This document shows positions 35,421 to 44,283 of a stretch of DNA of 64,000 nt, one piece after another. The stretch comes from Nocardiopsis sp. N85 (GTDB taxonomy: Bacteria > Actinomycetota > Actinomycetes > Streptosporangiales > Streptosporangiaceae): positions 310,001 to 374,000 of the forward strand of contig NZ_JARBUT010000002.1 of the NCBI RefSeq assembly GCF_028882275.1, read 5' to 3'. A program made the position numbers and the translations under genes. The stretch's first letter is position 1. Each line of letters begins with the position of its first letter. The notes beneath the pieces are model-generated. The model made no database searches, was not told the DNA's origin, and saw nothing but the letters and a program-made list of their open reading frames with translations.

Positions 35421-37841
35421 ATGTCGGATCACACGGAACCCCTCCGACCCCGCGTTCCCCCCTCCAGCGCCTCGACCCCCCTCCCCACCGTCTCCGCCCC
35501 CGACGACGTGCCGGCGGCACCGTCGACGGCGACCGGGCGGGATCCGGGCGACGCAGGCCCGTCCACCCGGCACGATCGGGTGGAGCTGAGGGTGCACGGG
35601 GTCAGCGGCGGCCAGGCCGAGGAACTGCTGGACGTCGAGCCGGCCATGCGCGTGGGCGGTGACCGGCTGGCCGGGTTCTTCCGGTGGCGGCGCGGCGCCG
35701 ACACCGAGACCGTGCCCGGGGTGCGGCGGGAGATCTTCGCCTGGGGCAACCTCACCTCCGGCAGCGCCTCGCGCGCGTTCTGGCTCTTGCTGCTTCCGTT
35801 CATGCTGGTCAACGTGGCCTACTGGATGCGCCCCGGGCGGGCGGGGCGTGATCTGCGCGGACCGGCGCGGGTGGCCGACAACGTCTACGGGGCCGGGGTG
35901 CGGCTGTTGGCGTTGTCCCTGACGGCGCTCATCACGGTGGCCGCCGCCGGGGTCGGGGTGGACCTGTTGGGCTGGCAGTGCGCCGCCGGGCTGGGCGAGG
36001 AGTGCGTGCGGGCCCGGCCCTGGCTGGCCTTCTGGGCCTCACCGGAATCGGTGCTGTCGGCACCGGGGCCGGCCCTCGTGACGGGTGCGGTGGTCCCGTT
36101 GGCGGTGGTGGTGGTGCTGGGGCGGTTGTCGCGGCGCACGGCCGCCGACTACGAGATCGTCTCCTCCTCCGTGTCACCGGCCCACGATCCACGGGCGCCG
36201 CTGAGCCACGTCGACTTCTGGCGCAACAGCGAGATCATGGCGCGGCTGCGGTCGGCGCACATCGCCATGGCGGTCGGGGTGCTGGCCGTACTGATCGCGG
36301 TGCCGCCGCTGCTGCACGACCTGTCCGACGGCTCGCCGGGTCCCTGGGGTCCGGCACTGGCCGGTGCGCTGGGGGTGACCGTGCTGGTGAGCGCGGCGAG
36401 CGTGCTCGTACCCGGGGTGGATCCGCTGTGGAACGCGCGGGCCGACCGGTTGTGCCGGCTGCTGCGCGACATCACCCTGGTCTTGGCCGTGGCGACGGTC
36501 GTCTACGTGCTGTGGCCGCGGCCGGGGTGGGTGGCCGAGGGACGGCTCCCCGGGCACGCGGCGGTGCTCAACACCCTGTTCACCGCCCAGGTGACGCTGA
36601 TCCTGGTGACGTTGGCCGCGGCGTTGGTGCTGTACACCGTCGACCGGGCGCACGACGGGGTGGCGATGAGGGGGATGGCCGGACCGGCCACGGCGGCGCT
36701 GGGCGCCCTGGCCGGCGGGGCGTTCTCGGCGGCGATGGTGTACCAGGGCGCGCTGTGGCTGAGCGAGTGCGGGTCGCTGTCCGCGCCCGGGGCGGACTGT
36801 CTGCCGCTGGCGACCCCCACGATCTACTCCTGGCTCCAGTTGGCGATCGCGCTGGAGGCGGTACTGGTGGTCATCGTGGCGGGGTTCTTCGCGATCCGGT
36901 TGCGGCGGGACACGCGGGCGCACGTGGCCGGGGTGACCGAGGACTACGCCCGCAGCGTGCGCGACCGGCGGACCTGGGACATCGCGCGGGCGCGGGCTCT
37001 GGGTCGGATGACGGAGGTGCTTCCGGCCGTGTTGACGGCTCTGCTGGTGCCGGCCGTGGTGCTGGGCGCTCTGGTGCTGTACTCGGTCATGTCCGGGCAC
37101 CTGATGCCGGGTGGGCCGGAGCCGGCCGCGACGGCCGTGGCCGACCGGGTGCGGGTCCTCGCCCAGGGGGCGGTGTCGGTGCTCACCGGTGTCGGATCGC
37201 TGCTCGGCGGAGCCGCGCTCGTCGCCCTGATGTGGATCGGTCGCAGCGCCTATCGGGATCGGCCGACCCGGCAGGCGGTGGGCGCCCTGTGGGACGTGGG
37301 CACGTTCTGGCCGCGGGTGGCGCACCCGTTGGCGCCGCCGTCCTATGCGGAGCGGGCGGTGCCGCAACTGGTGGCCCGGGTGGCGCGGATGACCCGGGAG
37401 GGCACCGACGTGGTGTTGTCGGGGCACTCCCAGGGGTCGGTGTTGGCGGCGGCGACGGTGTGGCAGCTGCCCGACGACTGTCTGGGGCGGGTCGCGCTCA
37501 TCACCCACGGCTCACCGCTGGACCGGCTGTACGCCCGCTACTTCCCGGGCTACTTCGGCCCGGGACCCTTCGCCGACCTGTGCGACCGGGTCGCGGGGTG
37601 GCGCAACCTGTGGCGGATCACCGACGCGATCGCCAGTCCGGTGCGGGTGCGTTCCGGAGAGGGGATCGCGACGGTCGGACCGGCGGAGCCGCTGCCCGAT
37701 CCACGGTCCTACGACGCCCTCCCAGGGGAGGCGCGGCGTCCGGAGATCCTGGGGCACTCGTACTACACGGACGACCCCGCGTACTCCGGGGCGCTGCGCC
37801 GGACGCTCACGGAGCTGGAGGAGACCTACCAGGGGCCGTAG
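35421..37841 (+). CDS. Large multipass membrane protein with a lipase-like C-terminal domain
   Basis: An 806-aa protein. A cytoplasmic start has RVELRVHGVSGGQAEELL, a HGV motif common in alpha/beta hydrolases as the oxyanion strand. About eleven helices follow between residues 110 and 590. The last 150 residues contain VVLSGHSQGSVLAAA, a GxSxG nucleophile elbow, and HGSPLDRLY. So the hydrolase fold seems to be split by the membrane part. Function unknown; a membrane-embedded lipase or esterase is my guess. Start ATG 35421 begins MSDHTEP, 6 nt after CAGGAT. Its end overlaps the convergent DUF2516 gene by 16 bp. Confidence 0.7.
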   Translation: MSDHTEPLRPRVPPSSASTPLPTVSAPDDVPAAPSTATGRDPGDAGPSTRHDRVELRVHGVSGGQAEELLDVEPAMRVGGDRLAGFFRWRRGADTETVPGVRREIFAWGNLTSGSASRAFWLLLLPFMLVNVAYWMRPGRAGRDLRGPARVADNVYGAGVRLLALSLTALITVAAAGVGVDLLGWQCAAGLGEECVRARPWLAFWASPESVLSAPGPALVTGAVVPLAVVVVLGRLSRRTAADYEIVSSSVSPAHDPRAPLSHVDFWRNSEIMARLRSAHIAMAVGVLAVLIAVPPLLHDLSDGSPGPWGPALAGALGVTVLVSAASVLVPGVDPLWNARADRLCRLLRDITLVLAVATVVYVLWPRPGWVAEGRLPGHAAVLNTLFTAQVTLILVTLAAALVLYTVDRAHDGVAMRGMAGPATAALGALAGGAFSAAMVYQGALWLSECGSLSAPGADCLPLATPTIYSWLQLAIALEAVLVVIVAGFFAIRLRRDTRAHVAGVTEDYARSVRDRRTWDIARARALGRMTEVLPAVLTALLVPAVVLGALVLYSVMSGHLMPGGPEPAATAVADRVRVLAQGAVSVLTGVGSLLGGAALVALMWIGRSAYRDRPTRQAVGALWDVGTFWPRVAHPLAPPSYAERAVPQLVARVARMTREGTDVVLSGHSQGSVLAAATVWQLPDDCLGRVALITHGSPLDRLYARYFPGYFGPGPFADLCDRVAGWRNLWRITDAIASPVRVRSGEGIATVGPAEPLPDPRSYDALPGEARRPEILGHSYYTDDPAYSGALRRTLTELEETYQGP

Positions 37842-38116
37842 GGGCCCTCGTTGCGGTCGCCGCTCACGCCCTTGACCGCGGGGCGGACGTCGAGCAGGAA
37901 GATGAGGGTGGCGACCAGGCACAGCAGGACGAAGATGGCCACGTTGAAGAACACGGCGAGTGCGGACAGTCCGGTGGCGACGCCGGTGAGGGTGACCCAG
38001 AGCTTCTTGGTCTGTTTGTCCATGATCTCGAAGGAGGACGCCGGGGTCCGTACCGCCTCGATCAACGCGTACAGACTGGCCACGAAGGTGACCAGGTAGA
38101 TCAGCTGCCAGATCAC
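37826..38116 (-). CDS. DUF2516 membrane protein
   Basis: A 96-aa protein with three helices (about residues 2-20, 38-58 and 58-78), matching the actinobacterial DUF2516 family by length and by the EAVRTPASSFEIMDKQTKKLW link between helices 1 and 2. GTG start at 38116 is chosen with GGGAG in front; a longer frame adds an Arg-rich, unlikely N-terminus. Role unknown. Confidence 0.8.
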   Translation of the reverse strand: MIWQLIYLVTFVASLYALIEAVRTPASSFEIMDKQTKKLWVTLTGVATGLSALAVFFNVAIFVLLCLVATLIFLLDVRPAVKGVSGDRNEGPYGPW

Positions 38117-38239
38117 AACACACTCCCGATGACGTTCGCGAACGGAGATCCGCCCGTTCTCCACCGTAAACGGATCAGGGGAGGAAATCGTGCCCCGACG
38201 GGAGCGGTGTCACACGGGTTCCGATCACATCGGGGCGGA

Positions 38240-39184
38240 TCAGATCGGGATGTGCCACAGGCAGGTGACCGAGGCCAGCAGGAAGGCCGAGGCGCCCATG
38301 ATGACGGCGCCCGCGTGGTACGGGAGCTCGTCGTCGGGTCGCAGCAGGCGGTTCACCCGGCGCATGACCTCGGGTTCGGCCTCCTGGACGGCGGCCATCG
38401 CCCCGGCGGGCACCGGCGCGGGTCCGGCGGCGCCGAACCGGAGCAGCGCCATGGCCAGTTCGCGGGAGGAGCTGGTGCGGCGCGCCTGGTCGTCGGCGCA
38501 CATCTCGATGAGCAGGGCGACGCTCTCGTAGTAGGTGCGCACCAGCCGCACCTTGGGAAAGGCGCGCTTGAGAGAGGAGAACGGCAGCAGCACCAGGTCG
38601 TGGCGCTGGCGCAGGTGGGCGTGCTCGTGGGCCAGGACGGCCGCCAGTTCGCGCTTGTCCAGCACGGCGAGGGCGCCGGCACTGATGACCACCTGGGAGC
38701 GGAGCACGCCCGGAAGACAGTACGCGGCGGCGGCCGGGTGCTCGATGACCCGGGCGCCCGGAACGTCCGGGTGGTCGCTGGCGACGAGTTCGAGCAGGTC
38801 GTGGTGGCGTCGGCGGACCCGCACCACCTGCACGAAGGAGGAGACCAGACCGGAGAAGAGGACCAGCGTGAGCACGATCGCCAGGACCACGGCGACCAGG
38901 TGGCTCACACCCTCCAGCCCCTGGGAGAGCTCGGCGAGGATGAGCTCACCGCTGAACAGATCCGTGGCCAGGGCCATGAGGCCGCCGGCCGCGCCCAGTC
39001 GGTACGAGGAGAGCCCGAAGGCCAGGAGCGCGCCGATCGTGGACACACCCCAGGCGAGGCCGAGTGCCTGCCAGGTGATCACCGCCGTGTAGGGCCCTCG
39101 GGAGGGCCACTTCGCGCGATGGAGCAGCGCCATCGCGATGAGACAGGAGACGGCGACGAGAGTGAGAAGGGCGGCACTGACCAT
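38240..39184 (-). CDS. M56-family (BlaR1-like) membrane metallopeptidase
   Basis: A 314-aa membrane protease. Helices at the N-terminus and near residues 35-60 and 85-115 lead to a cytoplasmic domain with LAHEHAHLRQRHD, the HExxH zinc motif, and E/D ligands in EMCADDQAR. A last helix is near the C-terminus. There is no extracellular penicillin-binding sensor domain as in BlaR1, so the trigger is unknown. It lies 5 bp after the BlaI-type repressor gene and is expected to cleave that repressor. Confidence 0.9.
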   Translation of the reverse strand: MVSAALLTLVAVSCLIAMALLHRAKWPSRGPYTAVITWQALGLAWGVSTIGALLAFGLSSYRLGAAGGLMALATDLFSGELILAELSQGLEGVSHLVAVVLAIVLTLVLFSGLVSSFVQVVRVRRRHHDLLELVASDHPDVPGARVIEHPAAAAYCLPGVLRSQVVISAGALAVLDKRELAAVLAHEHAHLRQRHDLVLLPFSSLKRAFPKVRLVRTYYESVALLIEMCADDQARRTSSSRELAMALLRFGAAGPAPVPAGAMAAVQEAEPEVMRRVNRLLRPDDELPYHAGAVIMGASAFLLASVTCLWHIPI

Positions 39185-39189
39185 ACGGG

Positions 39190-39552
39190 TTAGTTCCTTG
39201 GCTGCTCGATTTCCGCGAGTGCGCGCCGGAGCGCTTCCGCCCCCTTGCCGTCCATGGACTGGACGAAGGCGGCGAGGGCCGCGTCACGATCACCCGTCTG
39301 CCCGAGAGCGTCGAACATCAGCTCCGAGACGTAGGATTCCCGGCTGGCTGCCGGACGGTACCGCCACGCACGACCTTCGCGTGCCCGAGTGACGACCTTC
39401 TTCTTGGCCAGTCGGTCGAGCACGGTCATGACGGTCGTGTGGGCCAGATCCCGATCGGCGAGTTCCCTGCCGACCTCACGAACCGTCATTGGTTCATTTC
39501 GTGCCCACAGTACATCCATCACCGCGCGTTCAAGTTCGCCGAGCCGATTCAT
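39190..39552 (-). CDS. BlaI/MecI/CopY-family repressor
   Basis: A 120-aa winged-helix repressor: LGELERAVMDVLWARNEPMTVREVG, then HTTVMTVLDRLAKKKVVTRAREGRAWRY, as in BlaI. The C-terminal helices dimerise. It forms an operon with the M56 protease that would inactivate it. No beta-lactamase gene is in the window, although a penicillin-acylase family gene lies 34 kb away. Start lies 7 nt after TAGACT (39560-39565). Confidence 0.92.
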   Translation of the reverse strand: MNRLGELERAVMDVLWARNEPMTVREVGRELADRDLAHTTVMTVLDRLAKKKVVTRAREGRAWRYRPAASRESYVSELMFDALGQTGDRDAALAAFVQSMDGKGAEALRRALAEIEQPRN

Positions 39553-39575
39553 GTCATCGAGTCTACTTGCGGTCG

Positions 39576-39592
39576 TACTACACAGCGTCGTA
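39576..39592. promoter_or_regulatory. BlaI-type operator candidate
   Basis: TACTACACAGCGTCGTA is an imperfect dyad (six of eight base pairs match) just upstream of the repressor -10 box, near the -35 region. Confidence 0.45.
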
Positions 39593-39781
39593 CCCCCACG
39601 TTAAATCGCCGTGTCCTTGGGGACAAGGGCTTTCGGCCCCCGAGGCGGCACCGAAGGGCACCCCGTCCCGCCTCTCGGACCGGAGGTGAACCGAGCCGTC
39701 GGCGGGCCGATTCACTTCTTCGCGAGCCCTCGGGCACCCCGGAATGCGATACTGCCGCCCCACCGTGGAGAGAACGGGGAC

Positions 39782-40312
39782 ATGGGCACCACACCGAGCG
39801 GCCGGATGGCCATCGTCAAGGGCGACATCACCGAGCAGCGCGTGGACGCCATCGTCAACGCCGCCAACGGCTCCCTGCTGGGCGGCGGCGGGGTGGACGG
39901 GGCGATCCACCGCAAGGGCGGCAGGGCGATCCTCGACGAGTGCCGAAAGCTGCGCGCCTCCCACTACGGCGGCGGACTGCCCGCCGGTCGGGCGGTGGCG
40001 ACCACCGCGGGCCTCCTGCCGGCCCGCTGGGTGATCCACACCGTCGGCCCGGTGTACAGCACCACCGAGGACCGGTCCGCCCTCTTGGCCTCCTGCTTCA
40101 CCGAGTCGCTGCGCGTCGCCCACGGGCTGGGCGCGGAGTCGGTGGCCTTCCCGGCGATCTCCACGGGCGTCTACCGGTGGCCGATGGCCGACGCCGCCCG
40201 GATCGCCGCCGAGGCACTGCGCACCGCCCCGTCGCGGGTACCGGAGATCCGCCTCGTGCTGTTCGACGACGCTGCCCTGGCGACCTTCCGGTCCGCGTTC
40301 GGCCCCGTCTGA
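39782..40312 (+). CDS. Macro-domain O-acetyl-ADP-ribose deacetylase (YmdB type)
   Basis: A 176-aa macro domain that would hydrolyse O-acetyl-ADP-ribose or ADP-ribosyl groups. Marks: VKGDITEQRVDAIVNAANGS, LLGGGGVDGAIHRKGG, HTVGPVY and FPAISTGVYRWP, the ADP-ribose binding loop. GGAGAGAACGGGG precedes ATG. Nothing nearby is an ADP-ribosyltransferase, so the target is open. Confidence 0.92.
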   Translation: MGTTPSGRMAIVKGDITEQRVDAIVNAANGSLLGGGGVDGAIHRKGGRAILDECRKLRASHYGGGLPAGRAVATTAGLLPARWVIHTVGPVYSTTEDRSALLASCFTESLRVAHGLGAESVAFPAISTGVYRWPMADAARIAAEALRTAPSRVPEIRLVLFDDAALATFRSAFGPV

Positions 40313-40871
40313 ACCCCCGCTCCCCCTTCCGCTCGGTGGATCCGGATCGTCGGCGCCGCGCGGCGGGCAGGGAGGATCAGGTACCGGAGGGAGGAGAGGG
40401 AGGGGGACGACGATGGCGTACGACCGGCGATCGACGGTGGACCGGGCGGAACCGCAGCGCATGGCCGCCTCCTGGTTCCGGGTCCTCGGATACGAGGTGG
40501 AGGACCATCGGGACCTCGTCGACGGCCGGCCGCCAGGGCGCCATCGAACCCGATGGGCACACGGTCCCGGTGAACGGCCGGCGGACGTGGATCACCGCGG
40601 CCGCCGTGCGCGATCGGGCCGGTGGCCGCCGGCCGTCGTTCCCGAGCACCCCCGAACCCGGAACGGCGAGGAACCGCCGACACGTCGACGTCGACGTGGG
40701 CCCCGAACGCCGTGACACCGTGACGCCGAGGCCGGGCGCCACGGCGGCCCGGACCCCACATGGGCCCGAACGCCACGGCGGTGCGCACGGTCGAGGAGCC
40801 GGTCGTCCACCACGTGGTCATGCCGAACGTCGAGGGCGACGCGTTCCGCGTCCGGTGGGTCCGAACCCGGG
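40313..40871. other. Gene-free stretch with a possible decayed gene
   Basis: About 560 bp. GGAGGGAGGAGAGGG stands before an ATG at 40413, and the first 38 codons read like a real protein (RMAASWFRVLGYEVEDHRDL). The frame then turns Arg/Pro-rich and non-coding, with hints of continuation in the next frame. This may be a broken gene, but I cannot identify it. Confidence 0.3.
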
Positions 40872-42170
40872 TCAGGAACCCGGGGAGGCGATGGGCGGCG
40901 GGTAGTCGTCGGGGCCCAGGAGCGAATCCCACGGGGTGTGCGCGGCACGACCGGGCAGTTCGGCCACCTCGGGGACGTACCGGCGCACGTACACGCCCTC
41001 CGGGTCGAACCGCCGCGCCTGCCGGAGCGGGTTGAACGCCCGGTTGGGGCGGGTGTCGTTGCCGGTCCCGGCCACCCACTGCCAGTTGCCGTTGTTGTTC
41101 GCGACGTCCCCGTCCAGCAGGTGGTCGGCGAAGTGCTCCGCTCCGGCACGCCAGTGCACGCCCAGGGTGCGGGTGAGGAACGCGGCGGTGATCATGCGGG
41201 TGCGGTTGTGCATGAACCCCTCGCGCAGCAGCTGGCGCATGCCCGCGTCCACGATCGGCACTCCGGTGCGGCCCTCCTTCCACGCCTTCAGGGCGGCGGG
41301 GTCGTCGCGCCAGCGGGTGTCGCGGGGCCGATAGTCGCGGACGCCCATGTCGGGGAAGGCGGCGGTGACCTGGTGGTGGAAGTCGCGCCAGGCGAGTTGG
41401 CGGACGAACTCGGCCCCGCCGGGTTCGTCGCGGGCGAGCACCGCCGCCTCCAGCGGCGACAGGCAGCCGAAGCGGAGGTCGGCCGACAGGTGCGAGGTCG
41501 CCCCGGCGGGCAGGTCGTCGTGCCGGTCCGGGTAGTCGGCCAGTCCGCTGTCGAGCCAGGAGCACAACCGTTGGCGGGCGGCCGACTCCCCCATGGCGAG
41601 CGGTCGCTCGGCGAGGGAGCCGCGGCCCTCGTCCAGGCGCGCGGGGATCTTCCCGGGGTCCACCCCGTCGGGCGAGCGCACCTCGGCGGGCTCGGGGAGG
41701 ACGGAGCGCCAGGGGTGCGCCTCCCAGGCCCGCAGATAGGGGGTGAACACCTTGTAGTGGTCCCCGCTCGCGGGGGTGACGTCGCCGGGCGGCACCACGG
41801 TCAGTCCCGGGTGGGAGACCACGCGCAGCCCCGCCTCGCGCAGCCGCTCGGCCCGGTTCGTGGCGGTGCGGGTGACGCCCTCGGTGACGTGGACGGTGTC
41901 GGCCCCCGTCTCCCGGGCCAGGGCGGCGACCTCGGTCACGGTGTCGCCGCGCCGTACGACCAGGTCTCCGCCGAGGGAGCGCAGGCCCTCGCGGAGGTCG
42001 TTGAGGATGTCGAGCAGGGCGCGTACCCGGTTGCGGGCGGACCGGCGCAGCAGCGCGGGATCCAGGACGAAGACCGGGAGCACGGTCTCCCCTTCGCGCG
42101 ACGCCGCGTCGAGGGCCGGGTGGTCGTGCAGGCGCAGGTCCTGGGTGAACAGGACGATGGTGTGTGCCAT
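40872..42170 (-). CDS. phr: Deoxyribodipyrimidine photolyase
   Basis: A 432-aa FAD enzyme that repairs UV-induced pyrimidine dimers with blue light. The antenna-binding domain begins HTIVLFTQDLRLHDHPAL. The FAD/DNA domain has FVRQLAWRDFHHQV, then GMRQLLREGFMHNRTRMI, and the signature NGNWQWVAGTGND followed by NPLRQARRFDPEG. Start at 42170 has GAGAGGA in front and lies in the loop of a 9-bp hairpin. The divergent neighbour carries DUF1722, the family of YbgA, which accompanies phr in E. coli. Confidence 0.93.
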   Translation of the reverse strand: MAHTIVLFTQDLRLHDHPALDAASREGETVLPVFVLDPALLRRSARNRVRALLDILNDLREGLRSLGGDLVVRRGDTVTEVAALARETGADTVHVTEGVTRTATNRAERLREAGLRVVSHPGLTVVPPGDVTPASGDHYKVFTPYLRAWEAHPWRSVLPEPAEVRSPDGVDPGKIPARLDEGRGSLAERPLAMGESAARQRLCSWLDSGLADYPDRHDDLPAGATSHLSADLRFGCLSPLEAAVLARDEPGGAEFVRQLAWRDFHHQVTAAFPDMGVRDYRPRDTRWRDDPAALKAWKEGRTGVPIVDAGMRQLLREGFMHNRTRMITAAFLTRTLGVHWRAGAEHFADHLLDGDVANNNGNWQWVAGTGNDTRPNRAFNPLRQARRFDPEGVYVRRYVPEVAELPGRAAHTPWDSLLGPDDYPPPIASPGS

Positions 42171-42180
42171 GACACACCAT
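42157..42180 (-). promoter_or_regulatory. Hairpin enclosing the photolyase start codon
   Basis: ATGGTGTGT and ACACACCAT (9 exact pairs) enclose a 6-nt loop that contains the start codon read leftwards. The Shine-Dalgarno lies directly before the stem. Confidence 0.5.
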
Positions 42181-42269
42181 CCTCTCACCCTTGGTGCGAC
42201 GAATGACACCGTGAGTGGCGCGTATCGCCCCGACGGGGGGTCGAGCGTGGGAACGGGTAAGGGAAGAGC

Positions 42270-43253
42270 ATGAACACTCTCGCTCTAGAGACGGAGAAGA
42301 CCGAGGTCAGGCCGCGTTTGGGCGCCTCCAGCTGCCTGTTGGGCGTCCCCGTCCGGTACAACGGCGGTCATTCCCGGTATCGCTTTCTCACGGACGAACT
42401 CGACCGGTACGTGGAGTGGACGGAGGTGTGTCCGGAGGCCGAGATCGGCCTGGGCACGCCGCGCCCGACCCTGCACCTGCAACGCCGTGGCGAGGCGGAC
42501 CGGGTGATCTCCAGCGGTGACGGCTCCGACCGCACCGACGAACTGGCGGGGATCGCCGATGCCCGACTGGCCGAACTGAGCGGCCTGGACGGGTACGTGC
42601 TCAAGAACAAGTCGCCCAGCTGCGGGCTGCTGGCCCTGCCGGTGTTCAACGAGGACAAACAGCGCGTGGACGGCAAGGGCCGGGGCGCGTTCGCCGGCCG
42701 CCTCACCGAACTGCTGCCCGAGCTGCCCGTGGAGGAGCAGGGGAGGCTGTCCGACCCGGCGCTGCGCGAGGCGTTCGTGGAGCGGATCTTCGCCCATGCC
42801 CGCCTGCGGGAGCTGTGGGAGGCGTCGTGGCGCCCCCGCGACCTGGTGGACTTCCAGACCCGGCACAAGCTCCAGCTGATGGCCCATTCCCCGGAGGGGT
42901 ACCGGGAGACGGGGCGGATCGCCGCGCGCGCCGGGTCGGACGACCGGGAGGGCACCAAGCGGGCCTACACCGAGGCGTTCTGCAAGGCGATGGCCACGCG
43001 GACCAATCGGGGCCGGCACGCCAACGCCCTTCAGCACGCCTTCGGGATGATCGGCGACGGACTGGACGACGTGCGCAGGCACGATCTGCTCGCGGCGATC
43101 GAGGACTACCGCGAGGAGCGGGCGCCGCTGAGCCTGCCGGTGGCGCTGCTGCGCCACCACGGGGCGGCGGACGGCCCGGACTGGTTGCGGCGGCAGACGT
43201 ACCTGCGTCCTTACCCGGACGACCTGCGTTTGAGGCATGCCTTGGCGGTGTGA
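42270..43253 (+). CDS. TudS-like (DUF523) plus DUF1722 (YbgA) two-domain protein
   Basis: A 327-aa protein. Residues about 18-160 are DUF523, the family of thiouracil desulfidase TudS. Its Cys are SSCLLGVPVRYNGG, TEVCPEAEIGLGTPRP and KNKSPSCGL, consistent with a [4Fe-4S] cluster. Residues 175-320 are DUF1722 (HKLQLMAHSPEGY, ALQHAFGMIGD). The fused form is known. Lying divergent to photolyase suggests a role in light or base-damage response, but this is inference from neighbourhood. GGGAAGAG precedes ATG. Confidence 0.87.
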   Translation: MNTLALETEKTEVRPRLGASSCLLGVPVRYNGGHSRYRFLTDELDRYVEWTEVCPEAEIGLGTPRPTLHLQRRGEADRVISSGDGSDRTDELAGIADARLAELSGLDGYVLKNKSPSCGLLALPVFNEDKQRVDGKGRGAFAGRLTELLPELPVEEQGRLSDPALREAFVERIFAHARLRELWEASWRPRDLVDFQTRHKLQLMAHSPEGYRETGRIAARAGSDDREGTKRAYTEAFCKAMATRTNRGRHANALQHAFGMIGDGLDDVRRHDLLAAIEDYREERAPLSLPVALLRHHGAADGPDWLRRQTYLRPYPDDLRLRHALAV

Positions 43254-43362
43254 CGGATAGGGGAATTCCCTGTACGGAGAAAACACGGATGACTACAATG
43301 AGTGACATCCCTGATTCTTCGACAGGGCGTTCCCTGACTCCCGACCCCTCCCGAGGTCACCG

Positions 43363-44175
43363 GTGTTCACCACGTTCTCCCGGCGTGCCTTCGTGCTCGT
43401 CTCCTCCGGCATGGTCGTCATGGCCGCCGCCGCGCTCGGCACGCTGCCCCCCGAGGGGCTCGCCGAGCGGCTCGGCGCCCACCTCGGCCCCGATCCCGCC
43501 CTGACCACCGCCGCGGTCCGGCTGCCCCCGGGTGGAAGCCTTCCGGCTCCGCTCCCCCGCCCCGGGCAGGTCTCCACCTGCGTCCAGTCGGGACCGACCG
43601 AGGTCGTGACCGTACCCGACGAGACCGCGCCCGGCGGCGAACGGGAACTGTGGGTGCGCAGACCGCCCGGCCCCGACAGCGCCGACCTGCCCGTCCTGTA
43701 CCTGCTGCACGACGGGGATCACCGCACCGCCGTGGACGAGGAGGCGCGGAGCGCGCTGGACCGGGAGATGTGCCGTACCGGGGTGGAGTTCGTCGTCGCC
43801 GTCCCCGAACGGGTCTCCGGGGAGCCCGGCGTGCTCACCCGGGCCGTCGTGCGCGCGGTCGAGGGCGGCCGGGAGCGCCCCCGCACCCTGCGCGCCGTCG
43901 GCGGCACCGGCGACGCGGCACCGGCGGCGGTGGCCTCGCCGTCGGTCGCGCAGACCGTGCTCTGGAACCCCGAGGGGACGGAGGTCACCACGGCCGAGGC
44001 GACGAGGATCCTGCTGGTCGGCGGCGACGTCGACGGCATGGCGGGCGTCCTCTCGGACCTCGGTATGACGGTCACCACCCGCTCCTCGGACGAGGATCAC
44101 GCCACCGATCCGTGGGGGCCCTCATTGCCCGAGGCCGTGGACTTCCTGGTGTCCGGCTGGGCCACTACACCCTAG
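43363..44175 (+). CDS. Secreted protein resembling an esterase, lacking a GxSxG motif
   Basis: A 270-aa exported protein. N-terminal FSRRAFVLVSSG has the twin Arg and hydrophobic stretch of a Tat or Tat-like signal. LPVLYLLHDGDHR resembles the LPVLYLLHG strand of esterase D and antigen-85 families. Where the nucleophile elbow should come the text is RAVGGTGDAAPA, with no GxSxG, so catalysis by that mechanism is doubtful. It may be a relic or a binding protein. GTG start by position. Confidence 0.6.
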   Translation: MFTTFSRRAFVLVSSGMVVMAAAALGTLPPEGLAERLGAHLGPDPALTTAAVRLPPGGSLPAPLPRPGQVSTCVQSGPTEVVTVPDETAPGGERELWVRRPPGPDSADLPVLYLLHDGDHRTAVDEEARSALDREMCRTGVEFVVAVPERVSGEPGVLTRAVVRAVEGGRERPRTLRAVGGTGDAAPAAVASPSVAQTVLWNPEGTEVTTAEATRILLVGGDVDGMAGVLSDLGMTVTTRSSDEDHATDPWGPSLPEAVDFLVSGWATTP

Positions 44176-44283
44176 ATCCGAGCCCGTCAACACCCACACC
44201 CCTGGGAGCATCCGCTCGGGAACACTGTGTACCTTCGTCGCTGTTGACGACAGACGTGTGCACACGACCTGGAGGGCCCGGCG

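Noticed and set aside
35978-39193. Open frame of over 1000 codons spanning several genes
   Set aside because: Arg/Gly/Ala-rich, overlaps genes on both strands, no signal or domain.
40413-40715. Small ORF with good Shine-Dalgarno after the macro-domain gene
   Set aside because: Only the first 38 codons look coding; the rest is frame-shifted noise, so it is noted only as possible decay.
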